This document shows positions 33,211-43,139 of a DNA stretch of 64,000 nucleotides, in pieces; position 1 is the first letter of the stretch; every line of letters begins with the position of its first letter. The notes beneath the pieces were generated by a model. It saw only the letters and a list, made by a program, of their open reading frames with translations. It searched no databases and was not told where the DNA came from. Where the stretch lies: positions 1-64,000 of the forward strand of contig KV918773.1 of assembly GCA_002049455.2 (NCBI GenBank). The letters run 5' to 3'. The position numbers and the translations under genes were made by a program. The stretch comes from Porphyra umbilicalis. Taxonomy: Eukaryota > Rhodophyta > Bangiophyceae > Bangiales > Bangiaceae.

Positions 33211-34907
33211 CGAGGACGTGGTCTGCGCGTCAGATCTCGTGCTGCGTGCGACTGTTCCATAGTTGTGCCGTGCCTTGCGGCGGTTGCACTTGCATCTCTT
33301 CTTGGCTTTTTCAAGTTATCGTTGGCTTGCCCGTCTCCGAGTGCCAATAGGCTCTCTGCGTTGGCAAGCGTCGCGAGCTCAATATACGTTTTTCTCTTGT
33401 CACCTGACCTCAGCGTCTGCACCGTCCTTCGTGATTTCTGCGTCCCAAGCCGACAGGGATGTAAGTTTTGGTAGAGTCTAGACATGGTTCAATGAATCAT
33501 GTAACTTTCAGGTTGGAACCAAACTAACCCGAAAAGACCTTAAAGCAAACCCTGCAACGTCGGCCCCAAGTCATATTTGCGAAACGTGGCGCAACGTGGC
33601 GCAAACGTGTCTCAATATTAAGGAAATGGGGCCGGAACGCTCCCGCATCAACGTCTGCCACCCCATTTAGGCTTCGTTTCAACCAAATCAAATGACGTAA
33701 GTACAACGCATATGTTGGTTTCAGAAATGGGGCCTGTGCCGGACCGACCCCATTCCCGACCGGAAATGGGGTCGGTCCCAAGCCGACCCCATTCTTCTAT
33801 GCTCTCTCATTGGTCGAACGATTCAAAACAGTACAGAAGATAGCACGCTTAAGCGAGCAACGTGTGAGCCCACGATCAGCCTTGGTTTTTCAATATCATT
33901 CAGAAACGAGAAATTATCGATCTGGACCACTCCTCTCCACAGCGGACCGACAGCTCTCGCGAGATTATTCGGTTACGGCGTGCTCAGAGGGAAGCGCGTC
34001 GGATATTTTTGCGTCCGCGTGCCTCCCACGCATCGCTCACAGGGCAATCTGAGAGGGGGGGGGCTGTCGAGCCGGGTGTGGTGTGCCTGCGTTGGCCCTC
34101 CCTGGGGGCCCACGTGGAGGGAGGTCGTGGCGCGAGGGCGGCAGGGGCCGTCGACTGCGCCGCCTGGAGGGGCGAGATTGGGCCGGTCGCTGTGCCACAG
34201 CGATTGGGGCGCCCTGAGAGCTGCCTGAGGGGGTGCTAGAGCCCGAACGGTCGCCCCTGGACGGCGGGAGCCGCGATCCGTGCCATCTGGAGGGGGGTGG
34301 CCTCCGAGCCACCCTGCGTCAGTGGCAGGGGCCCGCAAGAGCGCTGCCTGGGGGGGCGGTGGGGGGAACCCCGCCGCGTGCTGCCTGGGAGGGGGGTGGG
34401 GGATCATTCCGGCGGGCATCAGCGGTGGGGGGTGTGCTGGGGTGGCTGTCCACAGTGGTCGGCCGGACACGCCATTTAGGGGATGGCACGGGGCGCCCAC
34501 CCTTTCCCACCGCCGTCGTCACGCCCATCCCGCCGCCGCCGATTTTCGCCCACCCGCCACGCCCGCGAGCACGGCCAACGCGACCCCTCCTCCATCCGGC
34601 CGACCACGCGCTCCGCCCGCATCGCTCGTGTTTTCCATCCCACTCGCCCCTCCTCCCCGTCCGGATGCGATCGGCACGCGCCGGTCGCTATCTGGCGCGC
34701 CGGCATCTCCATCTCACCCCCCACCCCTCCGTGCACGCTTGGCTCCCTCCTCCTGCGCGATCTCGCTCGGAACGGGTGCTGCTTGCATCGGTCGCCTCCC
34801 CCCCCCCCAACTCCTCCCTCTTGACGCCGGACTGCACGCGCCTGTTGTTTTCCCCATCCGCTTCCTGCGCCCCACGGGGTCCGGTCGTCGGCGTCCCTGC
34901 TCTCGCT
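33211..34907. other. No gene recognised; upstream region of transposase B
   Basis: 33.2-34.0 kb has ordinary composition and contains the GGACCGACCCCATT hairpin. 34.0-34.9 kb is GC-rich. The transposase frame stays open upstream of 34908, but without an ATG or similarity to copy A it is taken as leader. No Harbinger terminal repeat could be identified. Confidence 0.5.
33741..33778. repeat. Hairpin with 14-bp arms (GGACCGACCCCATT)
   Basis: The arms 33741-33754 and 33765-33778 are exact complements. A third part-copy (CCGACCCCATTC) follows directly, and related AATGGGG words occur at 33625 and 33726. Confidence 0.85.
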
Positions 34908-36446
34908 ATGGACGGCGAGGAGGAGGAGTTCTCGGCCACTGCGACCTTGCTGGCTGAGGACGACGGCGCGGATGTAGCTGCCGTTGTCCAAGCTCATGTC
35001 AACGTGCTGATGGCTGTACGCCGACGCGCGCGCGCCCAACGCATTGCCCGACAATGGAGGTATAGCGGCTCTACTACCGGGCGCCGCGGCAACAAGCGCC
35101 ATGACTTTGCGGCTTGTTTGCAAGGCATTTTACGGGACTACTCTGATGCCGGTGGTCTTCCGCCCATCTATGACGAGCGGGACTTCGAGACGCGGTTCCG
35201 TGTCCCTCGCGCTGTGTTCGGGCGTGTCTACATGGCAGTCAAGGACGAGCCCTTTCTTCAACAGCGGATCAATGCCACGGGAAAGTTGCAAGCGCATCCA
35301 CTACAGAAGGTGGTCGCTGCTTTTCGTGTTATCGCTTACGGCGAGGCGGCCGACCGAGCCGACGAGTACGTGCGACTGTCCCGGACGACGATTGCGACGT
35401 CGAGCAAGTTGCTGATGGACTTCATTGTGAAGCGATTGGGACCTACCTACTTGCGCCGACCCAACCAGGACGAGCTGAACAAGATCATGGAGCGGAACAA
35501 GGAGCGGGGGATGCCCGGGTGTAACGGCTCCCTCGACTGTTGTCACTGGGAGTGGCACCAATGTCCGACGGGGATGGCGGGGGCCTATCAGAGTCGGAAG
35601 GGCAAGCAGGGGATCGTTGTGGAAGCTGTTTGTGACGAGGACCTGTGGGTGTGGCACCTCTTTGTAGGGGCCCCTGGCAGTCTGAACGACATCAACGTCA
35701 TGCACCAGTCGCCGCTGTACCTGGAAGTTACTGGCGGTCGGTGGCCGCCGCGCAACAAGCCCTACACGATAAATGGCCACACGCGCGCGCTGCTCTACTA
35801 CCTCGTCGACGGGATTTACCCGCGCTTTGCTTTCCTGATCTCGCCTCACCCTGAGCCGTCCACCGAGGAGCAGACGACGCTCAACCGCCTCCAAGAGGCC
35901 ATCCGCAAGGACATGGAGCGTCTGTTTGGCGTCCTGATGAAGCGCTTTCATGTTGCGCTCCACCCTGGGCGCTACCGCTCTGTGTCGCAGCTGGTGACGA
36001 CGTACAAGGCCATCTGTATTTTGCATAACATGTGTGTCGAGAGCCATCGTAGCACCTTTTTGAGCCGCCGTCGACGTGAGGCGGGGGGTGATGGCGGACC
36101 TAACTGTGGCGTAGGCGGCGACGCCTGTGGCGTGTCGGATGGCGGGGATGGACAGAGTGGTGGGGCGCATGCTGTCGGTGGTGCTGCCGCCGGGGGACCT
36201 GCACCTGGCGGTGCCGCTGCCGACGGCTCCGGCGGCGTCGCGGCCGCAATGGGCAATATTGACGCCGCCGGCAACGCACCTCCTGTTCTGCATCCGGCCC
36301 CCCACCCGCCCGCCGCCAGCATGGCTGCCAACTTTGACGCGTGGGCTGAGACACAGAACCCGGCGGAGTGCGAGAGCCTGCGCGACGACCTGACTGCGGA
36401 CATCTTCCGCGACCGAGGCGATCTGCTTGCCCCTTACATTGGGTAA
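34908..36446 (+). CDS. PIF/Harbinger transposase (DDE_Tnp_4), copy B, intact
   Basis: The 512-residue protein starts at ATG 34908, which opens an acidic start (MDGEEEEF). Residues 88-100 hold the conserved YDERDFETRFRVP block. The DDE/RNase H-like core has Asp210 (GSLDCCHW), Asp261 (GSLNDINVMHQSPLY) and Glu337 (KDMERLFGVL). Residues about 385-460 are Gly/Ala-rich. The tail (SLRDDLTADIFRDRGDLLAPYIG) is shared with copy A and so is under constraint. No stops interrupt it, and the catalytic residues are all present, so it may be active. Harbinger enzymes excise and insert DNA with a Myb-like partner. A candidate partner gene lies at 43136-40980 on the opposite strand, separated by the histone H3 variant. 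Confidence 0.92.
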   Translation: MDGEEEEFSATATLLAEDDGADVAAVVQAHVNVLMAVRRRARAQRIARQWRYSGSTTGRRGNKRHDFAACLQGILRDYSDAGGLPPIYDERDFETRFRVPRAVFGRVYMAVKDEPFLQQRINATGKLQAHPLQKVVAAFRVIAYGEAADRADEYVRLSRTTIATSSKLLMDFIVKRLGPTYLRRPNQDELNKIMERNKERGMPGCNGSLDCCHWEWHQCPTGMAGAYQSRKGKQGIVVEAVCDEDLWVWHLFVGAPGSLNDINVMHQSPLYLEVTGGRWPPRNKPYTINGHTRALLYYLVDGIYPRFAFLISPHPEPSTEEQTTLNRLQEAIRKDMERLFGVLMKRFHVALHPGRYRSVSQLVTTYKAICILHNMCVESHRSTFLSRRRREAGGDGGPNCGVGGDACGVSDGGDGQSGGAHAVGGAAAGGPAPGGAAADGSGGVAAAMGNIDAAGNAPPVLHPAPHPPAASMAANFDAWAETQNPAECESLRDDLTADIFRDRGDLLAPYIG

Positions 36447-36473
36447 CACGAAGTACATGATAAAGGAGGCATA

Positions 36474-36515
36474 CAAGGTTTTTTTTTCCCCGCTGGGCAG
36501 GGTTTTTTTTTTTTC
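36474..36515 (+). terminator. T-tract / CCCC / GGGCAGGG / T-tract motif after transposase B
   Basis: 28 bases after the stop, AAGG, T9, CCCC, GCT, GGGCAGGG and T12 follow in order. It matches the motifs at 17913-17953 and 18120-18160 near the other Harbinger genes. Its recurrence at the same place after two diverged transposase genes points to a function or to a shared element end. Confidence 0.5.
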
Positions 36516-38823
36516 AAACACACTCTTGCGTCGACCGTGTCTACGGGAGCGGCGGGAGACTCCGTCTCCGGCCTCAGTGTCGTCGCAGTGGGCGGTGCGT
36601 CGGTCCTTGACAAGTGCACGGTGTGGGATAGTTGGCGGGTGTCGGCGGGTGCGCCGGTGGGCGTTGCAGGGCGTGGGGGTGCCCGACGGGTGCGGGGGTG
36701 AGTCGCGGCGCTCGGCGGGCAGCCGAAACGGCCATTGCAACAGGACCGGCCCGCCGCCGGACGCCGTCGGCTCGGTGGCGGCGGGCGGCCGCCACGGCCA
36801 GCCCGCCGTGAGCAGCCCGTGCCGGCTGGCACCGTGTCGGCGGCGGCGGGCAGAGAGGGGCTGTCAGAGGTGGCGCGTAGCTGGGTATGGCGCGGCGCGC
36901 GTGCAGATTGCGCGGTGTCGGGCGTGCCGTCGGTGCGGCGGCTGTCGTGGTGGGGTGCGGGGGATAGTCGGGCGCGGTGGAAGGCGCGGTGGGGTGCGGG
37001 GGATTGTCGGGTGCAGGGCCTGGTGCGGTGGGTTGCGGGCGAGTGTTGGGTGCAGTGGCGGGCAAGCGGTCGGTTCGTCGGCGGGCGTGGCGTGGGGGGG
37101 GCGCGTTCTTCACGGGCGGTGGGGCGGTTCGGCGAGCGGCAGGCGGCCGCAACGGCCAGCCCGCCGCTCCCAGGCCGCTGACGGCCGGCACATCGTTGGC
37201 GGCGGTGGCATTCTGCGGCGGGGTCGTGGGTGCCGGCCGGTGCGGGGGATGGCGTCGTGGGGGCGGTGGGCCGCCTGCCGGGTGGGGGGGGGCAGTGCGG
37301 TTCGCGGGTCACGGCGCCAACGGCGCGCCCGCCGTGCCCAGCCAGCTGTGGGCCGCCGCCGCGCCGCGTTGGCGGCGGCGGGCGGTCAGCGGCGGCGGTT
37401 GTTGTAGACGCAGGTGGCGGCGGCTCCGAGCGGTCGCTGCGCGGCGGCGGCGGCGGCAGCGGCTCTTTGGGGCGGCAGACGCGGCCGCCGTGACGGACGC
37501 CGTCGCCGGGAGCAGTACCACAGCGGTAGACGCCCGCCACAGGGGCCGCTGGCCGCCGCAGCCGCCGTCCATCGCCATCAGCTGGGACGCGCCGGGGAGG
37601 CGGACGCGTCGCAGGCGGCCGAACCTGCGACCTTCTGCTAAGTCGGTCGGGCTGCAGCGCGTCAGGCTCGTGCGCCACAGCACTTTGGCCGCAGGGAACG
37701 CCTTCCGCCCGAAATTGCATTAAAAAATAAACATTTCTGCCTGCACGTAATATCCAAAAACGTTTCGTCTTTACGAAAAGCAGGTCTGGGGACGAATCCA
37801 AAAGTTTTTGTTTTCCAATGTTTCCCAAGACGGACCCGGTCCAATCGAAAGCGTCCATGTCTGAACAGGGCCCAAAATCACGAGTGTAGATCCCCTTCCG
37901 TGATCGCTGCAATAACGTCAAGAACCAATCAGCACACTTGGTTTTGTAAATCAGTGCAAGGCTTTCTTCAGCGGAGTCCCTTAATATCGATTCTAAGTCA
38001 TATCATTGGTCCGGGTGATGCTGTTCAAGTCGTCAGCATCCAATGGATGGTCGTGGGCAGGAGCCCCTGCGCAAACGAACCGGGACGGGACCTGCAGACA
38101 TTTGGTCACTACAAATTCGCTGCTTGCTCTGAGGCCAGGAGGTGGGGATCTGCAGGCCTTTGTTGTGAGGCCGTGAGCCGGAGATCTGGGGGCGCGGACG
38201 GTGGTGCGCAGGACGAGGCAAGGCCGTTGGAGCCGCACAGAGGGGGGCGTCATCGTCAACAGGAGTTGACTGGCGCGGCCCGTCGGATCAGCAGCCCTTT
38301 GTCTGCCGATGCAATGCGCACTTCGGCAGGAAAACAGTCCGGCTGGGGGTGCCAACCAAGCTTTTCCACACAGTTACGGGGAGCCCAAGACGCTGGGATT
38401 GCATGACTCTGCGGGCTCAGTACCCCGCTGAAAAGGGTTCCCTCGATGCATCCAGCTCGCGGAGCGATGGACTTCGGCACCTGCCCCGGGGGACTGTGGG
38501 CGGCGCTGGGCGGGCAAGCGATCTACGGCGTAAACCGCAGGCCTATGGCTACTACAAGAAGGAGGCCATCCTAGTCTTATCTGCGTCGCCCTGGCGCACA
38601 GCTTCTCCCGTCAGCCTACCCCCCCCTCCCCCCCCCCGTTCCCCCGCCAACCTTGGTCCGTGTCACGGCCTGCCCATGCCGCGCCCACCGTGACCTGGCT
38701 TGCACCAACGCTCTCGCCTTCGCGCACGGCTCTGCCCACCGCACCTCACTCCCCACTCTCCTCGTCGTGTGCCCCCCACTCCGCCCCCATCTGCTCCTGT
38801 CACTGCCCCTCCCTCCCGCCGCA
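36516..38823. other. No gene recognised; GC-rich then mixed sequence
   Basis: 36.52-37.68 kb is G-rich with Arg/Gly frames on plus and Pro/Arg frames on minus; both are judged to be artefacts. 37.7-38.6 kb has ordinary composition. 38.60-38.82 kb is C-rich and probably the leader of the histone gene; no TATA element was seen. Confidence 0.5.
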
Positions 38824-39231
38824 ATGGCGCGGACGAAGCAGACGGCACGGCGGTCTACTGGCGGCAATGCGCCGGCTGGTCTGGCGCGGGCTGCCGCGCG
38901 GCGGGCGACCAAGGCCGGTAGCAATCCCGCGGTCAAGCGCCGCAACCGGCCTGGAACGGTCGCCCTGCGCGACATTCGCAAGTTTCAGCGCTCGGGGGAG
39001 CTGCTGCTCAGCAAGCTCCCCTTTCAACGACTTGCGCGCGAAGTCGCGCAAGAGTACACAAACTCACCGCGCTTCCAGGCGTCCGCCGTCCTCGCGCTGC
39101 AGAAGGCGGCCGAGGCGTACCTCGTCGGGCTCTTTCAAGACGCGCAACTGTGCGCTGTCCACGCGAAGCGCGTCACTGTCATGTCGAAGGACATCCAGCT
39201 TGCTCGCCGCATCTGCGGCGAGCAAGCGTAG
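38824..39231 (+). CDS. Divergent histone H3 variant
   Basis: The 135-residue, single-exon protein opens [14 protein letters not shown] and keeps the H3 fold: [25 protein letters not shown], the alpha-2 helix ([17 protein letters not shown]), [12 protein letters not shown] and KDIQLARRI. It is one residue shorter than canonical H3, in the N-terminal tail. Tail marks are altered. Lys4 and Ser10 remain, but position 9 is Arg, 14 is Asn, and the Lys18, Lys27 and Lys79 equivalents are lost. MPKDIQ has become MSKDIQ and RRIRGE has become RRICGE. Loop 1 is not lengthened, so it does not look like a centromeric H3. No canonical histone stem-loop is seen downstream. It lies between the two convergent Harbinger genes. 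Confidence 0.9.
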   Translation: MARTKQTARRSTGGNAPAGLARAAARRATKAGSNPAVKRRNRPGTVALRDIRKFQRSGELLLSKLPFQRLAREVAQEYTNSPRFQASAVLALQKAAEAYLVGLFQDAQLCAVHAKRVTVMSKDIQLARRICGEQA

Positions 39232-40979
39232 ATTTATCTGTTTTATGAGGGGCCTGCCTATAGTTTATTACCGTCATTCACTGCTGCGAGTGGCCTTGCT
39301 AGTGTGCTGGATGGAGACGGGGAAGAAAGTGGAAAATTTTGCGCAAGAGAAAAAAAAAGAACAAACAGGTCGAATCCCCCATCCACCCTTGTCACCGCCC
39401 CCTTACGGGGGCACCAAGTCAAAGCGGGCCAGCGTCGAGTGAGCCGGGCGGCCGGCGGCCACGGCGCGACGGGCGGTGGAGGCGGCGGCTGCCGTACTGG
39501 GGGTGGCGGCTCCGCCGGCGGACCTGCCACCTACCTCTTCCCCCGCGACGTGGTCGGCGGCACGGCGCTCGCGGCGGCCGCCTTCCGCACCGCCGTCCAA
39601 GCGGCGCCGGTCGGCGGGCCGGTGCGGCGGCGGGCGGCCGCCACCTTGCGCGCAGCCGTCGTGCTGCTGCCGGCGCCGGGGCGGGTCGCCGCCGCCCTCG
39701 CCGCCGAGGCGGTCACCCAAGTCGTGCCGTTCGTGGGCGGCGGGGGGGGGGCGGGTTCCACCCCCCCCCCGCCGCCCACGAGCGGCACGAGAACCATCTC
39801 CGCTGCAGGAGACACCCCCTCCCCCGCCCCCCCCGCTGCCGGGTAGGCAGGGCCTTGGACGCGGCGGCACCCGGCGGGGCGGCCCCTGGCACCCCCTGCG
39901 CTGCGCCACCGTCGCGAGCGCCGACGCGTGCACTCCGTCGACGGCGGCGCGGTGGGCGGCAGGTACGCCGGCGCCTGCCCACGAGAGACCGTGGCGGAGG
40001 CCGGGGATGGCCGCATCGTTGCCGCGCGCGGCGGCCACCACCGCCGCGCTTGCGGTGGCGACGCGCCACCCCGCCCCTGACCCCGCCGCGGCGCGCACAA
40101 ACGCGCCCACGTAGGCCGGCAGCCGCCCCGCGAGGCGCGACGCGATGGCGGTGGGGACGGGAATGGCGTCGGTGGGAGGCCACCGGTGGGGTCGGGACCG
40201 CCAGCGAGAGGCGACGGCGCCACCCGACACTGGGTGGCGGTGGTGGCCGCATCGAGGACGGACGGCGTACAGGGGATCAAATCTCCCACGCGCCGCCCCC
40301 CTAGTTGGCCCATGGCGCAACGGGGACGGGGGGCGGAGGCTGCCTGTTTGGTCTGCTCTGGAACTGTATGCTGTAGAATTTCCGCACTCCATTGGCTACA
40401 GCGTACGATTCTCGCATGCGATTGGACAGTGCGTAATGCCAGCATCACCCTGTTTTCTTGCGTCTCTTTCTGTTAGGCTTAACAGATATGCAAGTTCGGT
40501 GTCAAATAACGGATCTCTTGTCATGCCAGGATCCACACGAGACTCAGGAAATGAGCATGCGACAGGCACATAACATGATCACAAGACACGCAATAGCAAA
40601 CTTAGAAGATTTGGAAATGAATATAGTTGGGTGGTACTTTATTCCGATAAATGATGCATGAACGTTGCCATTCTGGGCACCGTCAACATGCTTGCTTGGT
40701 GCCCCCCGCTCGAAAAGTGGGATATGAGATGTGTAGGGATATATATGTATTCTGGCTTATTGAACTCTGTGCACGCCACACAGGCCTGGCATGGGTCCTG
40801 CGGGGCCATTCATTCAACGCATCGTTCGACTGATCCCAAGACTCTCGAAACAAGAGACGTTGCGCTCGAAGAATGCGGATTCAATGTGGTTTAAAGTCGG
40901 AAGCCCACGCTGATAAATGATGTTCGATCTTTGGGATCCTAGGCTGCCCGAACAAAACGCGTTCCGATGCGGCACAAAT
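39232..40979. other. No gene recognised
   Basis: 39.42-40.32 kb is GC-rich with competing long frames on both strands and a striking G/C-run hairpin. 40.35-40.97 kb is AT-richer with no frames of note. A 17-bp direct repeat (GCGTTCCGATGCGGCAC) occurs near 40963 and 40980. Confidence 0.5.
39722..39792. repeat. Large hairpin with about 30-bp arms ending in G10/C10 runs
   Basis: The left arm begins TCGTGCCGTTCGTGGGCGGC and continues into a G run. The right arm is its complement with one difference, starting from a C run. It is a likely site of replication slippage. Confidence 0.85.
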
Positions 40980-41049
40980 GCGTTCCGATGCGGCACGCGT
41001 GCTGTTGGCGGCGCACGGCCGCGCCCGCGGCGACAGCGTCGGTAACCGT

Positions 41050-41500
41050 CGGCGACGGTGGCGGTCCGCACGGCGGGCGCCCTGGCTGGGTGGCGCGCCC
41101 CCGGAACGGCGGGCAGCCTGGCTAGGCAGCGCGCTCCCGCGGCGGGCGCCCTGGCTGGGCGGCGCGCTCGCGGCACGGCGGGAAGTCTGGCGGGGCGCCG
41201 CACCCCCGCGCGGCGGGCAGCCTCGGTAGGAGGCGCGCCCCCGCACGGCGAGCAGCCTCGGTGGGCGGCACGCCCGGGCACGGCGGGGAGCCGGGCTGGC
41301 TGGTGCTCTCTTGCGGCAGGCGCCTTGCCTGGGTGTCGCCCCCTGGGCACGGCGGGCAGCCTCGCTGGGTGGCGCGCTCCCGTGGCGGCCGCATTGGCTG
41401 GGCGGCTCCCGCCCGCGGCGGCCGCCCCGGCTGGGCGGCACGCTCCCGCGGCGGGCAGCCTGGCTGGGCGGCGTGCCCTCGGCACGGTGGGCAGCCTAGA
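41050..41500 (-). repeat. Coding-strand minisatellite in the Myb-like gene B tail
   Basis: Irregular units of about 33-45 bp built on GGCGGCGCGCTCCCGCGG-like cores encode Arg-Glu-Arg-Ala-Ala-Gln-Pro-Gly-type peptides on the minus strand. Confidence 0.7.
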
Positions 41501-41999
41501 TGGTGCCGCCGGGCGGAGCGGCCGTGGCGGCCCTTACGCTTGTCCTGCTCCCGGTCTTTGCGGATGGCCTCGTAGATGTCCAGCGAGCAGGACCGTGCGA
41601 TGGCCCCACTGATGATGTCCTCCTCCAACAAGTTGCCAGTAGTTTGCATGTTCTTGACCGCCAGGTAGTGAGAGGTAAAGGTGCTCACCCCCTTTCGAAT
41701 CTTCTTGAACTGCTTCTCGAGCGCGCTCACGTTGCGCTTGACGCGCAGAGGACCCTTCTCGGCCATCAGGTCCGTCCACGTCTTGTGCACAGCCGCCCAC
41801 AGCTCGTCCTTTGACCGCCCGGTAGCCATCACCGGCGCACCGCTCACCTCGAGAAACGCGCGGCTTAGCGGCACGCGGTCCTCATGCGTTCAGCCTAGGC
41901 TAGACTCCATCGACTTCGGCAAGTTAAAGTTTACTGCCGGTACGGCGGGGGGGGGTGAAGGAGACCTTGGTGGGGAGGCTGGGCGCGAGCAGGCACCAG

Positions 42000-42290
42000 C
42001 ATATACGATGACGGGGGCGGGGCTTGGCTCCCGCCGATGACGTACAGTTGTTGGGGCGCCGCCTCCGGCGGAGCCTGCTGCTGGGGCAGGGCTTGGCTCC
42101 CGACGAGTACGTACAGTGGCTGGGGCGCCGCCGTCCGCGTCGTTTGCTGCGGGGGCGGGGCTTGGCCCCCGTCGAGTGCGTAAAGTGGTTGGGGCGCCGC
42201 CGCCTGCGTCGTCTGCTGCTGGGGCGGGACTTGGTTACCGCTGATGACGAACAGCGGTTGCCGCGCCGCCTCCGCCGGCGTTAGCTGCGG
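42000..42290 (-). repeat. Coding minisatellite, four 69-bp units (23 aa each)
   Basis: Units near 42044, 42113, 42182 and 42251 encode Pro-Gln-rich peptides with a PLYV/PLYA core. It is the counterpart, with an unrelated sequence, of the 30-residue repeats in copy A. Confidence 0.85.
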
Positions 42291-43139
42291 CAATGGCGGC
42301 GGCGGCGCGGGCAACAACATCAACGGCGAAGATGTGCTCGGCGGTTGGGCAGGCGTCAGCGTCCACTCGTAGGCGTGCCGGCCGTGCGGATGGGCGGGTG
42401 ACGCGCCGCTCCAGAGCGTCGGAGGGATGGACGGCGGCCGCCAGGCGGGATCCCACGTGCTTGGTGGGGGGTGCCCAGAGGTGGGTCCGTTACAGGGGGG
42501 GGGGCCGCCGTACGCGCACCGATGGTCGTCCAACGGCCGTCGAGGAAAGCTCCACCGGGGAGGACCTTTTGGGGGACCCGCCGGCCCGCGAGGGGGGCTC
42601 CACCGAGGGACGCCATGTGGGGGACCCGCCGGCCCGCGAGGGGGGCTTGGACTACAGGGGTAGTCACGACCGCCGTGCGGGTGCGCAAACCGCCGTGCGC
42701 CAGGTGAGAGTGGATGGCCGTCGCGCCCGTCGTCTAGCCGTGCACGAACGCGACGCTCTTGTACGGGAGGCCGGCCGCCGTCAAAAAGAGGCCGATTGTC
42801 CCGTCGCCCCAATGGAGGGGGGCGGGGGTCAGGGCGGGATGGCAGGCGCGGCTGCATGGCCCGTGGCGGGGGGGGGGGGGGAGCGTCCAATGCGCCGTGG
42901 TCACAGGGACCGACACAGCGACAGGACCGGGGGCGGGAGCAGTGTCGGGGTGGCGCGCACCGTTGGGGAGGAGGCAGGGAGGGGGGGGGGGGGCGCCCAT
43001 CGGCGGCGCCGTAGTTGCACGGCCCCGTAAAGGTGCAGGGCGGGGAGGGCGGATAGGGCGGAGCTGCCACGCGACCGTTGCGGAGCCGCTGTGGACGGCG
43101 CCGTCGCGTGTCCCCGGCGCCCTTAACAAGCGTCATGCG

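Larger units (their letters stand above)
40980..43136 (-). pseudogene. Harbinger Myb/SANT-like accessory protein gene, copy B (interrupted or spliced)
   Basis: Read from ATG 43136 down, an Arg/Pro-rich N-terminal part (open to 41931) ends in four 23-residue repeats (APQPLYVLVGSQ-type). The Myb/SANT-like domain follows from about 41.89 to 41.53 kb: EDRVPLSRAFLEVSG, then KDELWAAVHKTWTDLM, then KQFKKIRKGVSTFTSHYLAVK and EEDIISGAIARSCSLDIYEAIRKDRE. The C-terminal part is a Cys/Pro/Arg-rich repeat tract to about 41.0 kb. It matches the domain in the 18161-21525 gene. The N-terminal frame ends at 41931, and TGA at 41890-41892 precedes the domain, so the gene is either dead or has an intron I could not define. 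It faces transposase B. Confidence 0.68.

Noticed and set aside
34233-34907. N-terminal extension of transposase B upstream of 34908
   Set aside because: The frame is open but starts without ATG, has no similarity to the related copy, and is GC-rich leader-like sequence.
36434-37921. 495-residue Pro/Arg-rich minus-strand frame as the Myb-like partner of transposase B
   Set aside because: It contains no Myb/SANT-like motif. The real partner domain was found at 41.53-41.89 kb.
38824-39231. Centromeric H3 (CenH3) identity for the H3 variant
   Set aside because: Loop 1 has the canonical length and the C-terminal motifs resemble ordinary H3, so the diagnostic CenH3 features are missing.
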